Shown here piece by piece: positions 25,304 to 34,652 of a stretch of DNA of 64,000 bases. The stretch covers positions 195,384 to 259,383 of the forward strand of contig JALCRV010000001.1 in NCBI GenBank assembly GCA_022652945.1, read 5' to 3'. The notes under the pieces are model-generated. The model was not told the DNA's origin and did no database searches. It saw nothing but the letters and a program-made list of their open reading frames with translations. Source of the stretch: Bacilli bacterium (lineage in GTDB: Bacteria; Bacillota_I; Bacilli_A; RFN20; CAG-288). A program made the translations under genes and the position numbers. Position 1 is the stretch's first letter, and every line of letters begins with the position of its first letter.

Positions 25304-27514
25304 TTAGAAATCGTAAGTTCCTTTTTCAACTTCTTTTACTTCACCTGAAGGCAACGCAATCTTTGCTTTAATAGGTACCTCGATATGAATCTTTAACTTT
25401 CCATTCTCAAACTTCCAAGAAGAAATAATCTTTCCAAAAGGAGAATCATAAGAAGCGAAAGCAAAGCCCATCTCTTCATAAGGATGAGGTGCGATGGTTA
25501 ACTGACCATTAAGAAGACGGATACCACAGACGGAATCAAACAAGAAACTCACCGCGGCTCCGTAAGTGTAATGATTTAAAGAAGCGTGAAGATCTCCGTT
25601 TTCATCGATGCCATTCCAATTCTCCCAGATGGAGGTAGCGCCTTTAGAGATCGGATACATCCACCCCGGGCATTCCTTATGAAGGAAGACCTTATAAGCT
25701 GTCTCCACATATCCGTAATCCACCAAGACTTTCAATAAAGCATGAGTGGTCAGGAATCCCGTATTAGGAATGTAATGAGAAGCAATCAATTTATCGTTTA
25801 ATCTCTTGGCAGCGTCCTTAGCGGTCTCTTCTTCCAGCAGATTAAATTGTAAAGGGCGGACAAAGTTACACATATGGGTAGACTCAACTAATTTGCCGTT
25901 CTTTACAAACTGCCAGCGGTAGGCTTTTAAGCATCCTTGGGCTGCTTTTCTATAATAATCAGCCTCATCTCTCTTCCCTAAAAGCTCAGCGGCTTTCGCT
26001 ACAATAAGACACGTATTGTAAAGGTAAGCCGTACAAATCTCTGGGCAGCCTTTAAGAATATTATTCTTTAAATCATTAGCAAGATCAGCTCCCGGTTCCA
26101 ACCATTCTCCCCAGTGGAAGCCATGATCTAAAAGGTATTTATGGTAAGGATTAAATAGATTCTTCAGATGAGTCTTCTTCCTGGCGCGCTTTAAATCAAA
26201 GTCCGCCCATTTCTTCATATAAGGATAGGCTGCTCTCATGACGGAAGGATCCTGGTATCTTTCAAACAGTTTATCAGGGACAATAGCAATCGCATCCCCC
26301 CAGCCGGAAGAACCACTTAGGAAATTCTTCTTTATCGGAGCGGGCACCGCACCCATAATAATTCCTTGTTCATCTTGGCTCTTTCCAACCAATTCGATAA
26401 AGGAAGCAGAATCCTTATAAACATCCGCCAAGTACATCGCGGTATAGATAAAAGCTTGGTAGTCCCCCGTCCAGCCACCTTTTTCTCTTGTCGGACAGTC
26501 AGTCGGAACTCCGACAAAATTGGACTTAAAAGACCAGACAGCATTTGAGAAGAATTGATTCACTTCTTTCAGCCCGCATTTAAAATCACCGACAAATCGC
26601 ATGTCGTTATAGATAGCAATCGCTGTAAAGGCGGAAGCCGGAATCTTTTCTCCCCCGCTGATCCTCGCATATCTGAAGCCCCAATAACCACCGACAGGTT
26701 TATAAAAGTTATCCCCGTCTTTAGCGATATATTCAATCTTCTGATAGGTCAGCTTTTTAGGACCTTGGAAATTTAGATTCTGGAAATTGCCTTCCTTGTC
26801 TAAAGACTCAGTCAATTCGATGATAATCTTTTCCCCCGCCTTGCCTTCTTTAAAAGAAAGTTCAACGTAGCCGGCTAGATTCTGCCCGAAATCGATGATT
26901 CTTTCGCCTTTAAGAGTCTTGATCTCCTTCCCAGAGAACCGTTCATGCTCAACAATCGGATTACGATCTTCTTCTTTTAACTCCTCCGGAGTAAAGTCAA
27001 AAATCGAGACCGGATGCCAATTTTCAATCTTTTCTTTTCGGGCATCATAAGTCTCTCCCATCATCAAATCCGAGAAACGAATCGGTCCGTCCTGAGAAGC
27101 CTCCCAAGTCTCATCGCTGATCAGGACAACCTTGTTTTCACTTTCAACCTGAGCTAACAAAGCTAAGTCAGTCCCAAATTCATTCGGGATGGAATTATTG
27201 CCCATGCTACCCCGATGCCAGCCATCAGTCAGGACGAATAGTAATTCATTATCCTCATCTTGAATTAACTTGGATAGATCATATTTCTGATAGAAATAAA
27301 GCTTTGGCTCCTCTAAAGGACCAGGAGTCAAAACACTCTTACTGATTCTTTGTCCATTTAAATAGCAGGCGTAGATACCTCTGGCTATAGCATATAAAGA
27401 ATATTCCTTACCTTTTTCAGCCTTAAAAGACTTTCGAACATAAGAGGCGGGATAACGCTTAGCCGGCTCGACAACATAATTTTCAGGATTAATCCATTTT
27501 GCCTTAAAATCCAT
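25304..27514 (-). CDS. Alpha-L-rhamnosidase, glycoside hydrolase family 78
   Basis: The 736-residue enzyme removes terminal L-rhamnose from glycosides. It has N-terminal beta domains (SYVRKSFKAEKGKEYSLYAIARG), an (alpha/alpha)6 barrel and a C-terminal beta domain (KIALPSGEVKEVEKGTYDF). DCPTREKGGWTGDYQ contains the proposed general acid Glu, and HWGEWLEPGA the proposed base. It lacks a signal peptide, so substrate must be imported, perhaps rhamnosylated flavonoids or pectin fragments. Its product feeds rhaBAD at 3.6 kb. It lies downstream of the PocR-AraC gene on the same strand with an 83-nt gap. Confidence 0.92.
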   Translation of the reverse strand: MDFKAKWINPENYVVEPAKRYPASYVRKSFKAEKGKEYSLYAIARGIYACYLNGQRISKSVLTPGPLEEPKLYFYQKYDLSKLIQDEDNELLFVLTDGWHRGSMGNNSIPNEFGTDLALLAQVESENKVVLISDETWEASQDGPIRFSDLMMGETYDARKEKIENWHPVSIFDFTPEELKEEDRNPIVEHERFSGKEIKTLKGERIIDFGQNLAGYVELSFKEGKAGEKIIIELTESLDKEGNFQNLNFQGPKKLTYQKIEYIAKDGDNFYKPVGGYWGFRYARISGGEKIPASAFTAIAIYNDMRFVGDFKCGLKEVNQFFSNAVWSFKSNFVGVPTDCPTREKGGWTGDYQAFIYTAMYLADVYKDSASFIELVGKSQDEQGIIMGAVPAPIKKNFLSGSSGWGDAIAIVPDKLFERYQDPSVMRAAYPYMKKWADFDLKRARKKTHLKNLFNPYHKYLLDHGFHWGEWLEPGADLANDLKNNILKGCPEICTAYLYNTCLIVAKAAELLGKRDEADYYRKAAQGCLKAYRWQFVKNGKLVESTHMCNFVRPLQFNLLEEETAKDAAKRLNDKLIASHYIPNTGFLTTHALLKVLVDYGYVETAYKVFLHKECPGWMYPISKGATSIWENWNGIDENGDLHASLNHYTYGAAVSFLFDSVCGIRLLNGQLTIAPHPYEEMGFAFASYDSPFGKIISSWKFENGKLKIHIEVPIKAKIALPSGEVKEVEKGTYDF

Positions 27515-27597
27515 AATACTTCTCGCTTTCCTTTTCCTTAAATATAAAAGAAACCAAAAGAAGATGATTGCATTTTTATTAACAGATATATAAAAAT

Positions 27598-28452
27598 TTA
27601 GGCAATGTTATCGCTTTCGACTTTCTTTACATACTTCTTAGGAGTCATTCCAGTAGCTCTTTTAAAAGCTACGATAAAGTAACTATAATCCTCAAATCCG
27701 ACCTCGGAAGCCACAGCGGCAATCTTTAAATCGGGATTTTCTTCCAGCATTGCTTTAGCCTTTTCAATGCGAAGTTTCCGAATATGCTCAGCGATTCCTT
27801 CTTTATATACCTTACCTGATAATTCATATAAAGTCGTTCTTCCTAAACCGAACTCTTTACACAGCTTTTCTGCAGTCAGATTCCCTCCTAAGTGAGAAGA
27901 AATATATTTATCAATCTTAGAAGGTAAGTCTTCAAAACGCAGGTAAGCGATTCTGGATACGCATAAATAAGAAGCGGCAGCTTGAAGCAAAGAAGAGGCA
28001 GCCTCTAAATATCCGGAATCAAATAAAGGCATCTTAAAAAGCTCAGTCTTAGCCTTGTTTAAATCAGCGTTATATTCGCTGACCGCCTTTTTTAAAGTCT
28101 CCCACGCTTCATCGTGATCCTTATAATTCAAAATATGGGCGAAGAAAAGATAACCGATCAATTGCCCGGAGAAAATCATCGGGGCGATAATCTCTGAAAG
28201 CCCCGCATGGCAAGTGTAGATATAAGGGACCTTCATCCGGCTGGCTTGCTCCATATGCGAACGATCGCACTCCCGGCACACCTTATCACATTTTTCATTC
28301 TTTCTGATCAAAGCGCAGAAAGGAGCCCTTTCTTTCGGGTAATCACAGATTTCCTTAAAGTCGATATCAAAGACAGCCACCCTGATTCGGGAGACCGTAT
28401 AGAAGTCTTTCAGTCTCTTCTCCAATTCCGCAAAATCGAAATAAGTTTCCAT
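27598..28452 (-). CDS. PocR-domain AraC-family regulator
   Basis: The 284-residue protein begins with a PocR ligand-binding domain (about 5-160) with a Cys cluster, CALIRKNEKCDKVCRECD, then CHAGLSEIIAPM, and ends in an AraC HTH domain (about 185-280, VASEVGFEDYSYFIVAFKR, TGMTPKKYVKK). PocR domains bind small hydrocarbon or sugar-like ligands, and the cysteines may hold a metal. It is divergent from the arabinose/xylose operon with about 130 nt between starts, and precedes the GH78 gene. It may control either or both. Confidence 0.88.
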   Translation of the reverse strand: METYFDFAELEKRLKDFYTVSRIRVAVFDIDFKEICDYPKERAPFCALIRKNEKCDKVCRECDRSHMEQASRMKVPYIYTCHAGLSEIIAPMIFSGQLIGYLFFAHILNYKDHDEAWETLKKAVSEYNADLNKAKTELFKMPLFDSGYLEAASSLLQAAASYLCVSRIAYLRFEDLPSKIDKYISSHLGGNLTAEKLCKEFGLGRTTLYELSGKVYKEGIAEHIRKLRIEKAKAMLEENPDLKIAAVASEVGFEDYSYFIVAFKRATGMTPKKYVKKVESDNIA

Positions 28453-28510
28453 ACATTGAATATATCAGCAAAAGCGTACATAAACAACATTTTTTAAGAC
28501 TCTTATCTAT

Positions 28511-28539
28511 ATTTAAGTAACCGCTTACAAAGATATAAT
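28511..28539 (+). promoter_or_regulatory. Arabinose-operon promoter with a Cre box between -35 and -10
   Basis: TATAAT (28534-28539) is a consensus -10; the -35 (ATTTAA, 28511-28516) is weak, as expected for an activated promoter. Between them AGTAACCGCTTACA (28516-28529) matches 13 of 14 positions of the CcpA consensus TGWAANCGNTNWCA. Confidence 0.65.
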
Positions 28540-28581
28540 ACAATGAGAAGGAATAATAATGTTTATGTGGGGGAGAAACTA

Positions 28582-30879
28582 ATGGAAAAGATTAAGGATT
28601 TCATCGAAAATGGCCAAGGAGTCATCGGAATCGAATTCGGTTCCACCCGTATTAAGGCTGTTTTAATCGATGATAGGGCTCATCCGCTCGCCAATGGCTC
28701 TTTCGCTTGGGAAAACCAACTGATCGACGGAATCTGGTCTTACCCTCAAGAACAAATAATTCCCGGCTTACAAGCCTGCTACGCTTCATTAGCTAAAGAT
28801 GTCGAAACTAAATACGGGGTTAAATTGACTAAAGCCAAGGCCTTAGGCATCTCCGGTATGATGCACGGCTATATGGCCTTCGATGACAAAGACAATCTTC
28901 TGGTCCCCTTCCGTACCTGGAGAAATACCATCACTAAGGAAGCAGCCAGCAAATTAACTGATCTCTTTGGTTTCAATATTCCTGAAAGATGGTCTATTGC
29001 CCATCTTTATCAGGCTATTCTGAAAAAAGAACCGCACGTTAAAAATATCAGTCACATTTCAACTTTAACTGTTTATATCCAATACCTTTTAACCGGAAAA
29101 AGAGCCATCGGCATCGGGGAGGCTTCCGGTATGTTCCCGATTGCTCCCGATGGGACTTCCTTTGATAAAAAGATGCTCGCTCAATTCCAAGACTTAATTA
29201 AAGATGAAGGTTTTGCTTGGAATATTGGAGATATTTTGCCGACGATTAAGAAAGCCGGCGAAATCGCTGGAACTCTGACAAAAGAAGGCGCCAAACTTCT
29301 CGATCCTTCCGGCAACCTAGAAGCGGGTATTCCGCTTTGCCCTCCTGAAGGTGATGCTCAAACCGGCATGGCAGCCACCAATTCCATCGCTCCTAAGACT
29401 GGCAATGTCTCCGCCGGCACTTCCGTCTTCGCCATGGTCGTCTTGGAAAAACCTTTAAGCACCCTCCACCGGGAAATCGATGTCGTCACCACTCCAGAAG
29501 GCAAGCCGACCGCCATGGTACACGCTAATAACTGCTGCGGTGAGTTAGATAACTGGGTTTCTCTTTTTGACGAAGCTATCAAAGTCACAGGTAATACCGT
29601 AAGTAAAGGCGACCTTTATAAATCGCTTTACGAAGCAAGCCTGAAAGGCGATGAAAATGTCGGAAATCTTGAGGCCTGCAATTATCTTTCCGGTGAATCC
29701 ATTACCTCGATTGATAATGGCCAGGCGATGTTCCTACATAAGTTCAACGATAAAATGAATCTCGCCAACTTCATGCGAGCCCAGCTTTTCTCGGCCTTAG
29801 CTACTTTGCGTCTCGGGATGGATATCCTTGATAAGGAAGGTGTCCAGATTCAAAGAATGTCCGGCCAAGGTGGATTCTTCACCGTCAGAAGCGTTGGACC
29901 AAAGGTCATGGCAGCCGCATTAAGGACCAATATCGACTTAATGCAAACCGCTGGTGAAGGAGGCCCGTGGGGCATGGCTATCCTTGCTTCATATATGGTC
30001 AACAAGAAAAAAGATGAAGATTTGCAGAGTTTTTTAAACCGTGCCGTCTTTAAGGATGCCCCTTTAGAGACATTCTCGAAGGACGATTTAAAGAAGAGCT
30101 TCGATGCTTATATGGTTAATTACGCTCACACCATCAAAGTGGAAAAAGCCGCGGTTGAAAAGATCGATGTCAAAAACGATCCGACCATCGCTGAACTGAA
30201 GAAACGGGTTTATGAAGCCAACCTCGAATTAGTTAAGTATGGCTTAGTCGTCCTCACCTGGGGTAACGTCTCTGCTATCGATCGGGCAAAAGGCTTAGTC
30301 GTCATCAAACCTTCCGGAGTCGACTATAAGACCATGAAAGCGGAAGACATGGTCGTCGTTGATTTAGATGGTAACGTCGTCGAAGGGAATTTAAGACCTT
30401 CTTCTGATACGCCAACCCACCTGGCTTTATATAAAGCCTTTAAGGATGTCGGAGGCATTTGCCATACCCATTCAGTCAATGCTGTTGCTTTTGCCCAAGC
30501 CGGCAAACCTCTTCAAGCTTACGGAACGACCCACGCCGATACTTTCTACGGGGATGTTCCTCTGACTCGCAGTCTTACCAAAGACGAAATCGAAAAGGAT
30601 TATGAATTAAATACCGGCAAGGTCATCATCGAAGCCTTTAAAGGCATCGATCCACTTTCAATTCCGGCGGTCTTAGTTAAAAACCACGGGCCTTTCACTT
30701 GGGGCACTTCCCCTGAAAAGGCTGTCGAGAACGCTCTGATTTTGGAAACTGATGCGGAGATGGCAATTAAGACTGAAAAATTAAACCCTAACGCTAAAAG
30801 AGTAGACCAATACCTTTTAGATAAGCATTATTTAAGAAAACACGGTAAGAACGCATATTACGGCCAGAAGAAAAAATAA
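28582..30879 (+). CDS. Fusion of FGGY ribulokinase-like kinase and L-ribulose-5-phosphate 4-epimerase (AraD)
   Basis: I start at the ATG 28582, which has GGGGGAG 6 nt upstream; the ATG at 28543 falls at the predicted transcription start. The 765-residue product has an FGGY kinase (about 1-520; GIEFGSTRIKAVLIDD, GISGMMHGY, GNVSAGTSVFAMV) of the non-classical type used as L-ribulokinase in Bacteroides-like arabinose loci, then an AraD domain (about 540-765; ITWGN-like VLTWGNVSAID, KPSGVDY, HTHSVNAVAFAQ, THADTFYG, KNHGPFTWG with the metal His). No stop separates the two. It would turn L-ribulose into D-xylulose 5-phosphate in two steps. First gene of a four-gene operon. Confidence 0.88.
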   Translation: MEKIKDFIENGQGVIGIEFGSTRIKAVLIDDRAHPLANGSFAWENQLIDGIWSYPQEQIIPGLQACYASLAKDVETKYGVKLTKAKALGISGMMHGYMAFDDKDNLLVPFRTWRNTITKEAASKLTDLFGFNIPERWSIAHLYQAILKKEPHVKNISHISTLTVYIQYLLTGKRAIGIGEASGMFPIAPDGTSFDKKMLAQFQDLIKDEGFAWNIGDILPTIKKAGEIAGTLTKEGAKLLDPSGNLEAGIPLCPPEGDAQTGMAATNSIAPKTGNVSAGTSVFAMVVLEKPLSTLHREIDVVTTPEGKPTAMVHANNCCGELDNWVSLFDEAIKVTGNTVSKGDLYKSLYEASLKGDENVGNLEACNYLSGESITSIDNGQAMFLHKFNDKMNLANFMRAQLFSALATLRLGMDILDKEGVQIQRMSGQGGFFTVRSVGPKVMAAALRTNIDLMQTAGEGGPWGMAILASYMVNKKKDEDLQSFLNRAVFKDAPLETFSKDDLKKSFDAYMVNYAHTIKVEKAAVEKIDVKNDPTIAELKKRVYEANLELVKYGLVVLTWGNVSAIDRAKGLVVIKPSGVDYKTMKAEDMVVVDLDGNVVEGNLRPSSDTPTHLALYKAFKDVGGICHTHSVNAVAFAQAGKPLQAYGTTHADTFYGDVPLTRSLTKDEIEKDYELNTGKVIIEAFKGIDPLSIPAVLVKNHGPFTWGTSPEKAVENALILETDAEMAIKTEKLNPNAKRVDQYLLDKHYLRKHGKNAYYGQKKK

Positions 30880-30894
30880 AGGAGGGATTTCATC

Positions 30895-32373
30895 ATGGCA
30901 TTGTTTATCGGAGGCGACTTAGGGACTTCTGCTTTGAAGCTTTTGTTAGTCGATGAAAAAGGAAAGATCTTAAAAACCGTCAGTGAAGAATATTCTCTCT
31001 CCTTCCCTCATCCGGGCTGGTCTGAACAGAACCCGGCTGATTGGTGGAAAGCTTTAGTTAAAGGTATCGAAGATTTAGTTTCACCGGAAGAAATAAATCT
31101 CGTCAAAGGAATCGCAATCGATGGACAGATGCACGGCTTAGTCGCCTTAGATGAAAAAGGCCAAGTCATCAGACCCGCTATTCTTTGGAACGATGGAAGA
31201 ACCATCGAAGAAGTCGATTATCTGAATAAAAAGATCGGCAAAGAAAACTTAATAAAGGAAACCGGCAATATCGCTTATGCCGGATTCACCGCTCCGAAGA
31301 TTTTATGGATGAAGAAAAATGAGCCGGAGCTATTTAAGAAGATCGCTCATATCATGCTTCCGAAAGACTATTTGGTTTATAAATTAACCGGCAAATTCGC
31401 CACCGAATATTCTGATGCGGCCGGCACTCTGCTCCTTGATGTCAACCATAAACAGTGGTCAGAAAAGATGCTATCAATCTGCGGAGTCGATAAGAAGTCT
31501 CTTCCGAAGATCTATGAGTCAGGTGAGATTGTCGCTACTTTAAATGAGGAAACAGCAAAACTGCTGAAACTGACTGATAAGACCTTTGTCTGCGCCGGAG
31601 CAGCGGATAATGCTGCGGCGGCTTTAGGGGTCGGAGCTATCGAAAGCGGGGATGCAAATATTTCCCTTGGCACCTCCGGCACCATCTTTGTCGATTCAGA
31701 TAAGTTCACTTTCGATCCTAACGGAGCCATTCACGCTTTCAATTCAGCCTCTGGGGATTATTGTCTATTAGCCTGTATGCTCTCGGCAGCTTCGTGTCTG
31801 AAATGGTTAAACGAAACCATCTTAGAGACTGAAGACTACCAGAAAGAACAAAAAGCAATCAAGGATGAAAACCTCGGTAAGAACCACGTCTTCTTCCTGC
31901 CTTATCTGATGGGAGAAAGAAGTCCGATCAACAATCCGGAAGCACGCGGTCTATTTATCGGCCTGACGATGGATACTTCTCGAGCTGACATGACCCAGGC
32001 TGTTTTAGAAGGAGTCGCCTTCGCCTTAAAAGATTCCTTAATGGCTGCCAAGAAAATTGGAGTCACCGTTAAAGAAAGCTGCTTAACTGGCGGCGGCAGC
32101 AAATCAGTTCTATGGAGACAGATTCTCGCTGACATCCTCGATCTCAAACTCGATATCGTCGGTGATCAATATGGACCGGCTTACGGCATGGCGATGATGG
32201 CTATGGTCGCTGGCGGCATCTTCAAGAATATGAAAGAAGCTAAGAAAGCCTTAATCCAAGTTAAGGAAACAATCGTCCCGGATAAGGAAAAGGTCAAGCT
32301 TTATGAAGAACGTTATGAGCAGTTTGTTAATATCTATCCGGCTGTCAAAGAGCTTTATCAGCACATCAAATAA
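30895..32373 (+). CDS. xylB: Xylulokinase XylB
   Basis: The 492-residue FGGY kinase phosphorylates D-xylulose. GGDLGTSALKLLLVDE is the phosphate-1 loop, HPGWSEQNPADWW and IDGQMHGLVALD are xylulokinase hallmarks (catalytic Asp), and SLGTSGTIFVDS and TGGGSKSVLWRQ are C-domain ATP motifs. Length fits (about 490). AAAGGAGG lies 10 nt before the ATG. It is the second FGGY kinase in the operon, so xylose and arabinose flow probably meet here at xylulose 5-phosphate; no xylose isomerase is in the window. Confidence 0.92.
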   Translation: MALFIGGDLGTSALKLLLVDEKGKILKTVSEEYSLSFPHPGWSEQNPADWWKALVKGIEDLVSPEEINLVKGIAIDGQMHGLVALDEKGQVIRPAILWNDGRTIEEVDYLNKKIGKENLIKETGNIAYAGFTAPKILWMKKNEPELFKKIAHIMLPKDYLVYKLTGKFATEYSDAAGTLLLDVNHKQWSEKMLSICGVDKKSLPKIYESGEIVATLNEETAKLLKLTDKTFVCAGAADNAAAALGVGAIESGDANISLGTSGTIFVDSDKFTFDPNGAIHAFNSASGDYCLLACMLSAASCLKWLNETILETEDYQKEQKAIKDENLGKNHVFFLPYLMGERSPINNPEARGLFIGLTMDTSRADMTQAVLEGVAFALKDSLMAAKKIGVTVKESCLTGGGSKSVLWRQILADILDLKLDIVGDQYGPAYGMAMMAMVAGGIFKNMKEAKKALIQVKETIVPDKEKVKLYEERYEQFVNIYPAVKELYQHIK

Positions 32374-32387
32374 AGGAGGTGCTTTAT

Positions 32388-33038
32388 ATGAAAATACATT
32401 CGATTCAAGAAGAACTGTTCAGCGAATACGGCAGAGTTGTCGAGGGACTTGATGTCAATGATTTGGTCAAGACCTTAAAAGACAAAACCCCGCTTCCGCA
32501 GGAAGGAACTGTTTATACTCCGTCCGATAAAAATCTAGAAAGCCTTCCCGTCTTCGAAGTCCTAAAACAGAACGTTTACGGCGGAATGCCTATTCAGTTA
32601 GGATACTGCAACGGCCATAATACTAAGCTCAACTGCTTAGAGTACCATCGTGATTCCGAGATTAATCTTGGCACGGAAGACTTTATTCTCTTGCTTGCCA
32701 AGAGGTCTGAAATAAAGAACAACCTTCTTGACACAAAGAAAGTTGTTGCCTTCTATGTTCCCAAGAATGTAGCGGTAGAAGTTTATGCTACCACTCTTCA
32801 TTATGCACCGTGTGAAGCTAAAGTCGGTCAGGGTTTCAAGGTGTTGGTTGTCCTTCCTAGAGGAACCAATGGCCCGCTCCCGAAGATTGTTAAGCCTTTT
32901 GAAAATGCCGAGTTCGCCTTCCTTTGGGCTTCGAATAAATGGCTGTTGGCTCACGAAGAATCTTCCGAGGCATCAAAGGGTGCGAAAGTCGGACTAGTCG
33001 GTACGAACATCGATATTTCTAAAGACATAGCGAAATAA
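32388..33038 (+). CDS. DUF4867 family protein (cupin-like)
   Basis: AAAGGAGG places the start at the ATG 32388 rather than the GTG 32379, giving 216 residues. I recognise it as DUF4867, a cupin-like family found in pentose loci of Bacillota. Visible segments are YGGMPIQLGYCNGHN, LEYHRDSEINLG and ATTLHYAPCEAKVGQGFKV, with His and Glu spaced as in metal cupins. A role as sugar mutarotase, isomerase or lyase is possible; none is established to my knowledge. It sits 14 nt after xylB and 21 nt before the isomerase gene, so it is firmly part of the operon. Confidence 0.8.
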   Translation: MKIHSIQEELFSEYGRVVEGLDVNDLVKTLKDKTPLPQEGTVYTPSDKNLESLPVFEVLKQNVYGGMPIQLGYCNGHNTKLNCLEYHRDSEINLGTEDFILLLAKRSEIKNNLLDTKKVVAFYVPKNVAVEVYATTLHYAPCEAKVGQGFKVLVVLPRGTNGPLPKIVKPFENAEFAFLWASNKWLLAHEESSEASKGAKVGLVGTNIDISKDIAK

Positions 33039-33059
33039 TCAAAAGGAGGAAAAATCACT

Positions 33060-34535
33060 ATGACAAACATTCCTGAAGTTAAGCTTGGTATCGTCGCCGT
33101 CTCTCGTTCCTGCTTCCCCGCTTCCCTTTCTGAAAAGAGAAGAGAGGCCATCGTCAAGGTCTATGGCAAGGATCTTTATGATTCCAAAGTCATCGTCCAA
33201 AACGAACTCGATGCTTTAAAGGCCATCGATGATGTTAAGAAAGCTGGAGTCAACGCCTTGGTTGTCTTCTTAGGCAACTTTGGCCCGGAAACTCCTGAGA
33301 CCATCATCGCCGATAAATGGGATGGCCCGATTATGTATTGTGCTTCCGCTGAAGGTGATGGCAATTTGATGAACGGCCGTGGCGATGCCTATTGCGGCAT
33401 GCTAAACTGCTCTTATAACTTAGGTTTGAGACACAAGAAAGCTTACATCCCGGAGAATCCTGTCGGCACCGCTGAAGAACTCGCTGGTGAAATCAAGAAG
33501 TTCCTTCCGATTTCCCGTGTCATTTTAGGCCTTAAGGATCTGAAGATCATTGCTTTCGGACCTCGTCCGGATGATTTCCTCGCTTGCAACGCTCCGATTA
33601 AAGCTCTTTATGATCTTGGAGTCGCCATTGAAGAGAATTCCGAACTCGATCTGCTCGTCTCCTATAATCATCACGCTGAAGATAAGAGAATTCCGGCCAA
33701 GATTGAAGAGATGAAGAAAGAACTTGGCAGCAAGAATCCTTATGAAGGCGTCTTACCTCGTCTTGCTCAATATGAGTTGACTTTACTCGATTGGGCGGAA
33801 GAGCATAAAGGGACTAGAAAGTATGTCGCTTTTGCTAACAAATGCTGGCCGGCTTTCCAGACCGAATTCAAATTCGTTCCGTGCTATGTCAATTCCCGCT
33901 TAGCGGGTATGGGCATCCCGGTTTCCTGCGAAGTTGATATCTACGGCGCCTTATCCGAATATATCGGCTTATGCGCTTCTAACGAAACTCCGACTTTACT
34001 CGATATCAACAACACCGTCCCGCAGTCGATCTTCGATGAAGAAATCAAAGGCAAGTACAACTACCGTCTCCACGAAACCTTCATGGGCTTCCACTGCGGC
34101 AACACTTGCTCTTCTCTCCTCTGCAACCCTCATATGGGCTACCAGCTCATTATGAAACGTCAACTTGAACCGGATAAAAAAGAACCGGACATCACCCGTG
34201 GCACGATGGAAGGAAACATCAAGCCGGGAGATATCACCTTCTTCCGTCTGCAGTCGACCGCTGGAACTGAACTTAAAGCCTACGTCGCTCAGGGCGAAGT
34301 CTTGGATGCTGATTGCCATTCCTTCGGCTCGATCGGTATCTTCGCTATCAAGGATATGGATCGCTTCTACCGTCACGTTTTGATTCAGAAGAGATTCCCG
34401 CACCACGGCGCTGTCGCCTTCGGACATGTCGGAGAGACTCTGTTTGAAGTCTTTAAGTATCTCGGCATCGGAGATATCTCTTATAATCAGCCGGCTTCCT
34501 TACCGTATCCGGATGAGAATCCGTTCGCTAAGTAA
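33060..34535 (+). CDS. L-fucose/L-arabinose isomerase family protein (probable arabinose isomerase)
   Basis: The 491-residue protein belongs to the FucI/AraA-like ketol isomerases: LGIVAVSRSCFPASLSE, VFLGNFGPETPE, ASAEGDGNLMNGRGDAYCG, the metal-site region SCEVDIYGALSEYIG, HCGNTC, and the C-terminal FFRLQSTAGTELKAYVAQGE and HHGAVAFGHVG. It does not look like classical E. coli AraA. Because a ribulokinase-like/AraD fusion leads the same operon, L-arabinose is the most likely substrate, though L-fucose or another deoxy or pentose sugar cannot be ruled out. AAAGGAGG precedes the ATG; a strong terminator follows. Confidence 0.85.
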   Translation: MTNIPEVKLGIVAVSRSCFPASLSEKRREAIVKVYGKDLYDSKVIVQNELDALKAIDDVKKAGVNALVVFLGNFGPETPETIIADKWDGPIMYCASAEGDGNLMNGRGDAYCGMLNCSYNLGLRHKKAYIPENPVGTAEELAGEIKKFLPISRVILGLKDLKIIAFGPRPDDFLACNAPIKALYDLGVAIEENSELDLLVSYNHHAEDKRIPAKIEEMKKELGSKNPYEGVLPRLAQYELTLLDWAEEHKGTRKYVAFANKCWPAFQTEFKFVPCYVNSRLAGMGIPVSCEVDIYGALSEYIGLCASNETPTLLDINNTVPQSIFDEEIKGKYNYRLHETFMGFHCGNTCSSLLCNPHMGYQLIMKRQLEPDKKEPDITRGTMEGNIKPGDITFFRLQSTAGTELKAYVAQGEVLDADCHSFGSIGIFAIKDMDRFYRHVLIQKRFPHHGAVAFGHVGETLFEVFKYLGIGDISYNQPASLPYPDENPFAK

Positions 34536-34557
34536 AAGATAAGTTACGTTTAAGCCT

Positions 34558-34583
34558 GGCTCCCTGCAAAGGGAGCCTTTTTT
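34558..34583 (+). terminator. Terminator of the arabinose/xylose operon
   Basis: GGCTCCCT / AGGGAGCC with a GCAA tetraloop and a T6 run. Confidence 0.95.
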
Positions 34584-34599
34584 ATTCAAGGCCAAAAGA

Positions 34600-34630
34600 A
34601 AAAACAAAAACCCGCGGACGAATCCGCGGG
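34600..34630 (-). terminator. Terminator of pgk-tpiA
   Basis: CCCGCGGA (34611-34618) pairs with TCCGCGGG (34623-34630); on the minus strand the hairpin is followed by a T-rich run (plus-strand A-rich, 34600-34610). Confidence 0.9.
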
Positions 34631-34652
34631 CTAAATAGATAAAGGAAGAAGA

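Noticed and set aside
28543-28581. Upstream ATG for the kinase-AraD fusion
   Set aside because: It lies at the expected transcription start, 4 nt after TATAAT, while the ATG at 28582 has a good ribosome site.
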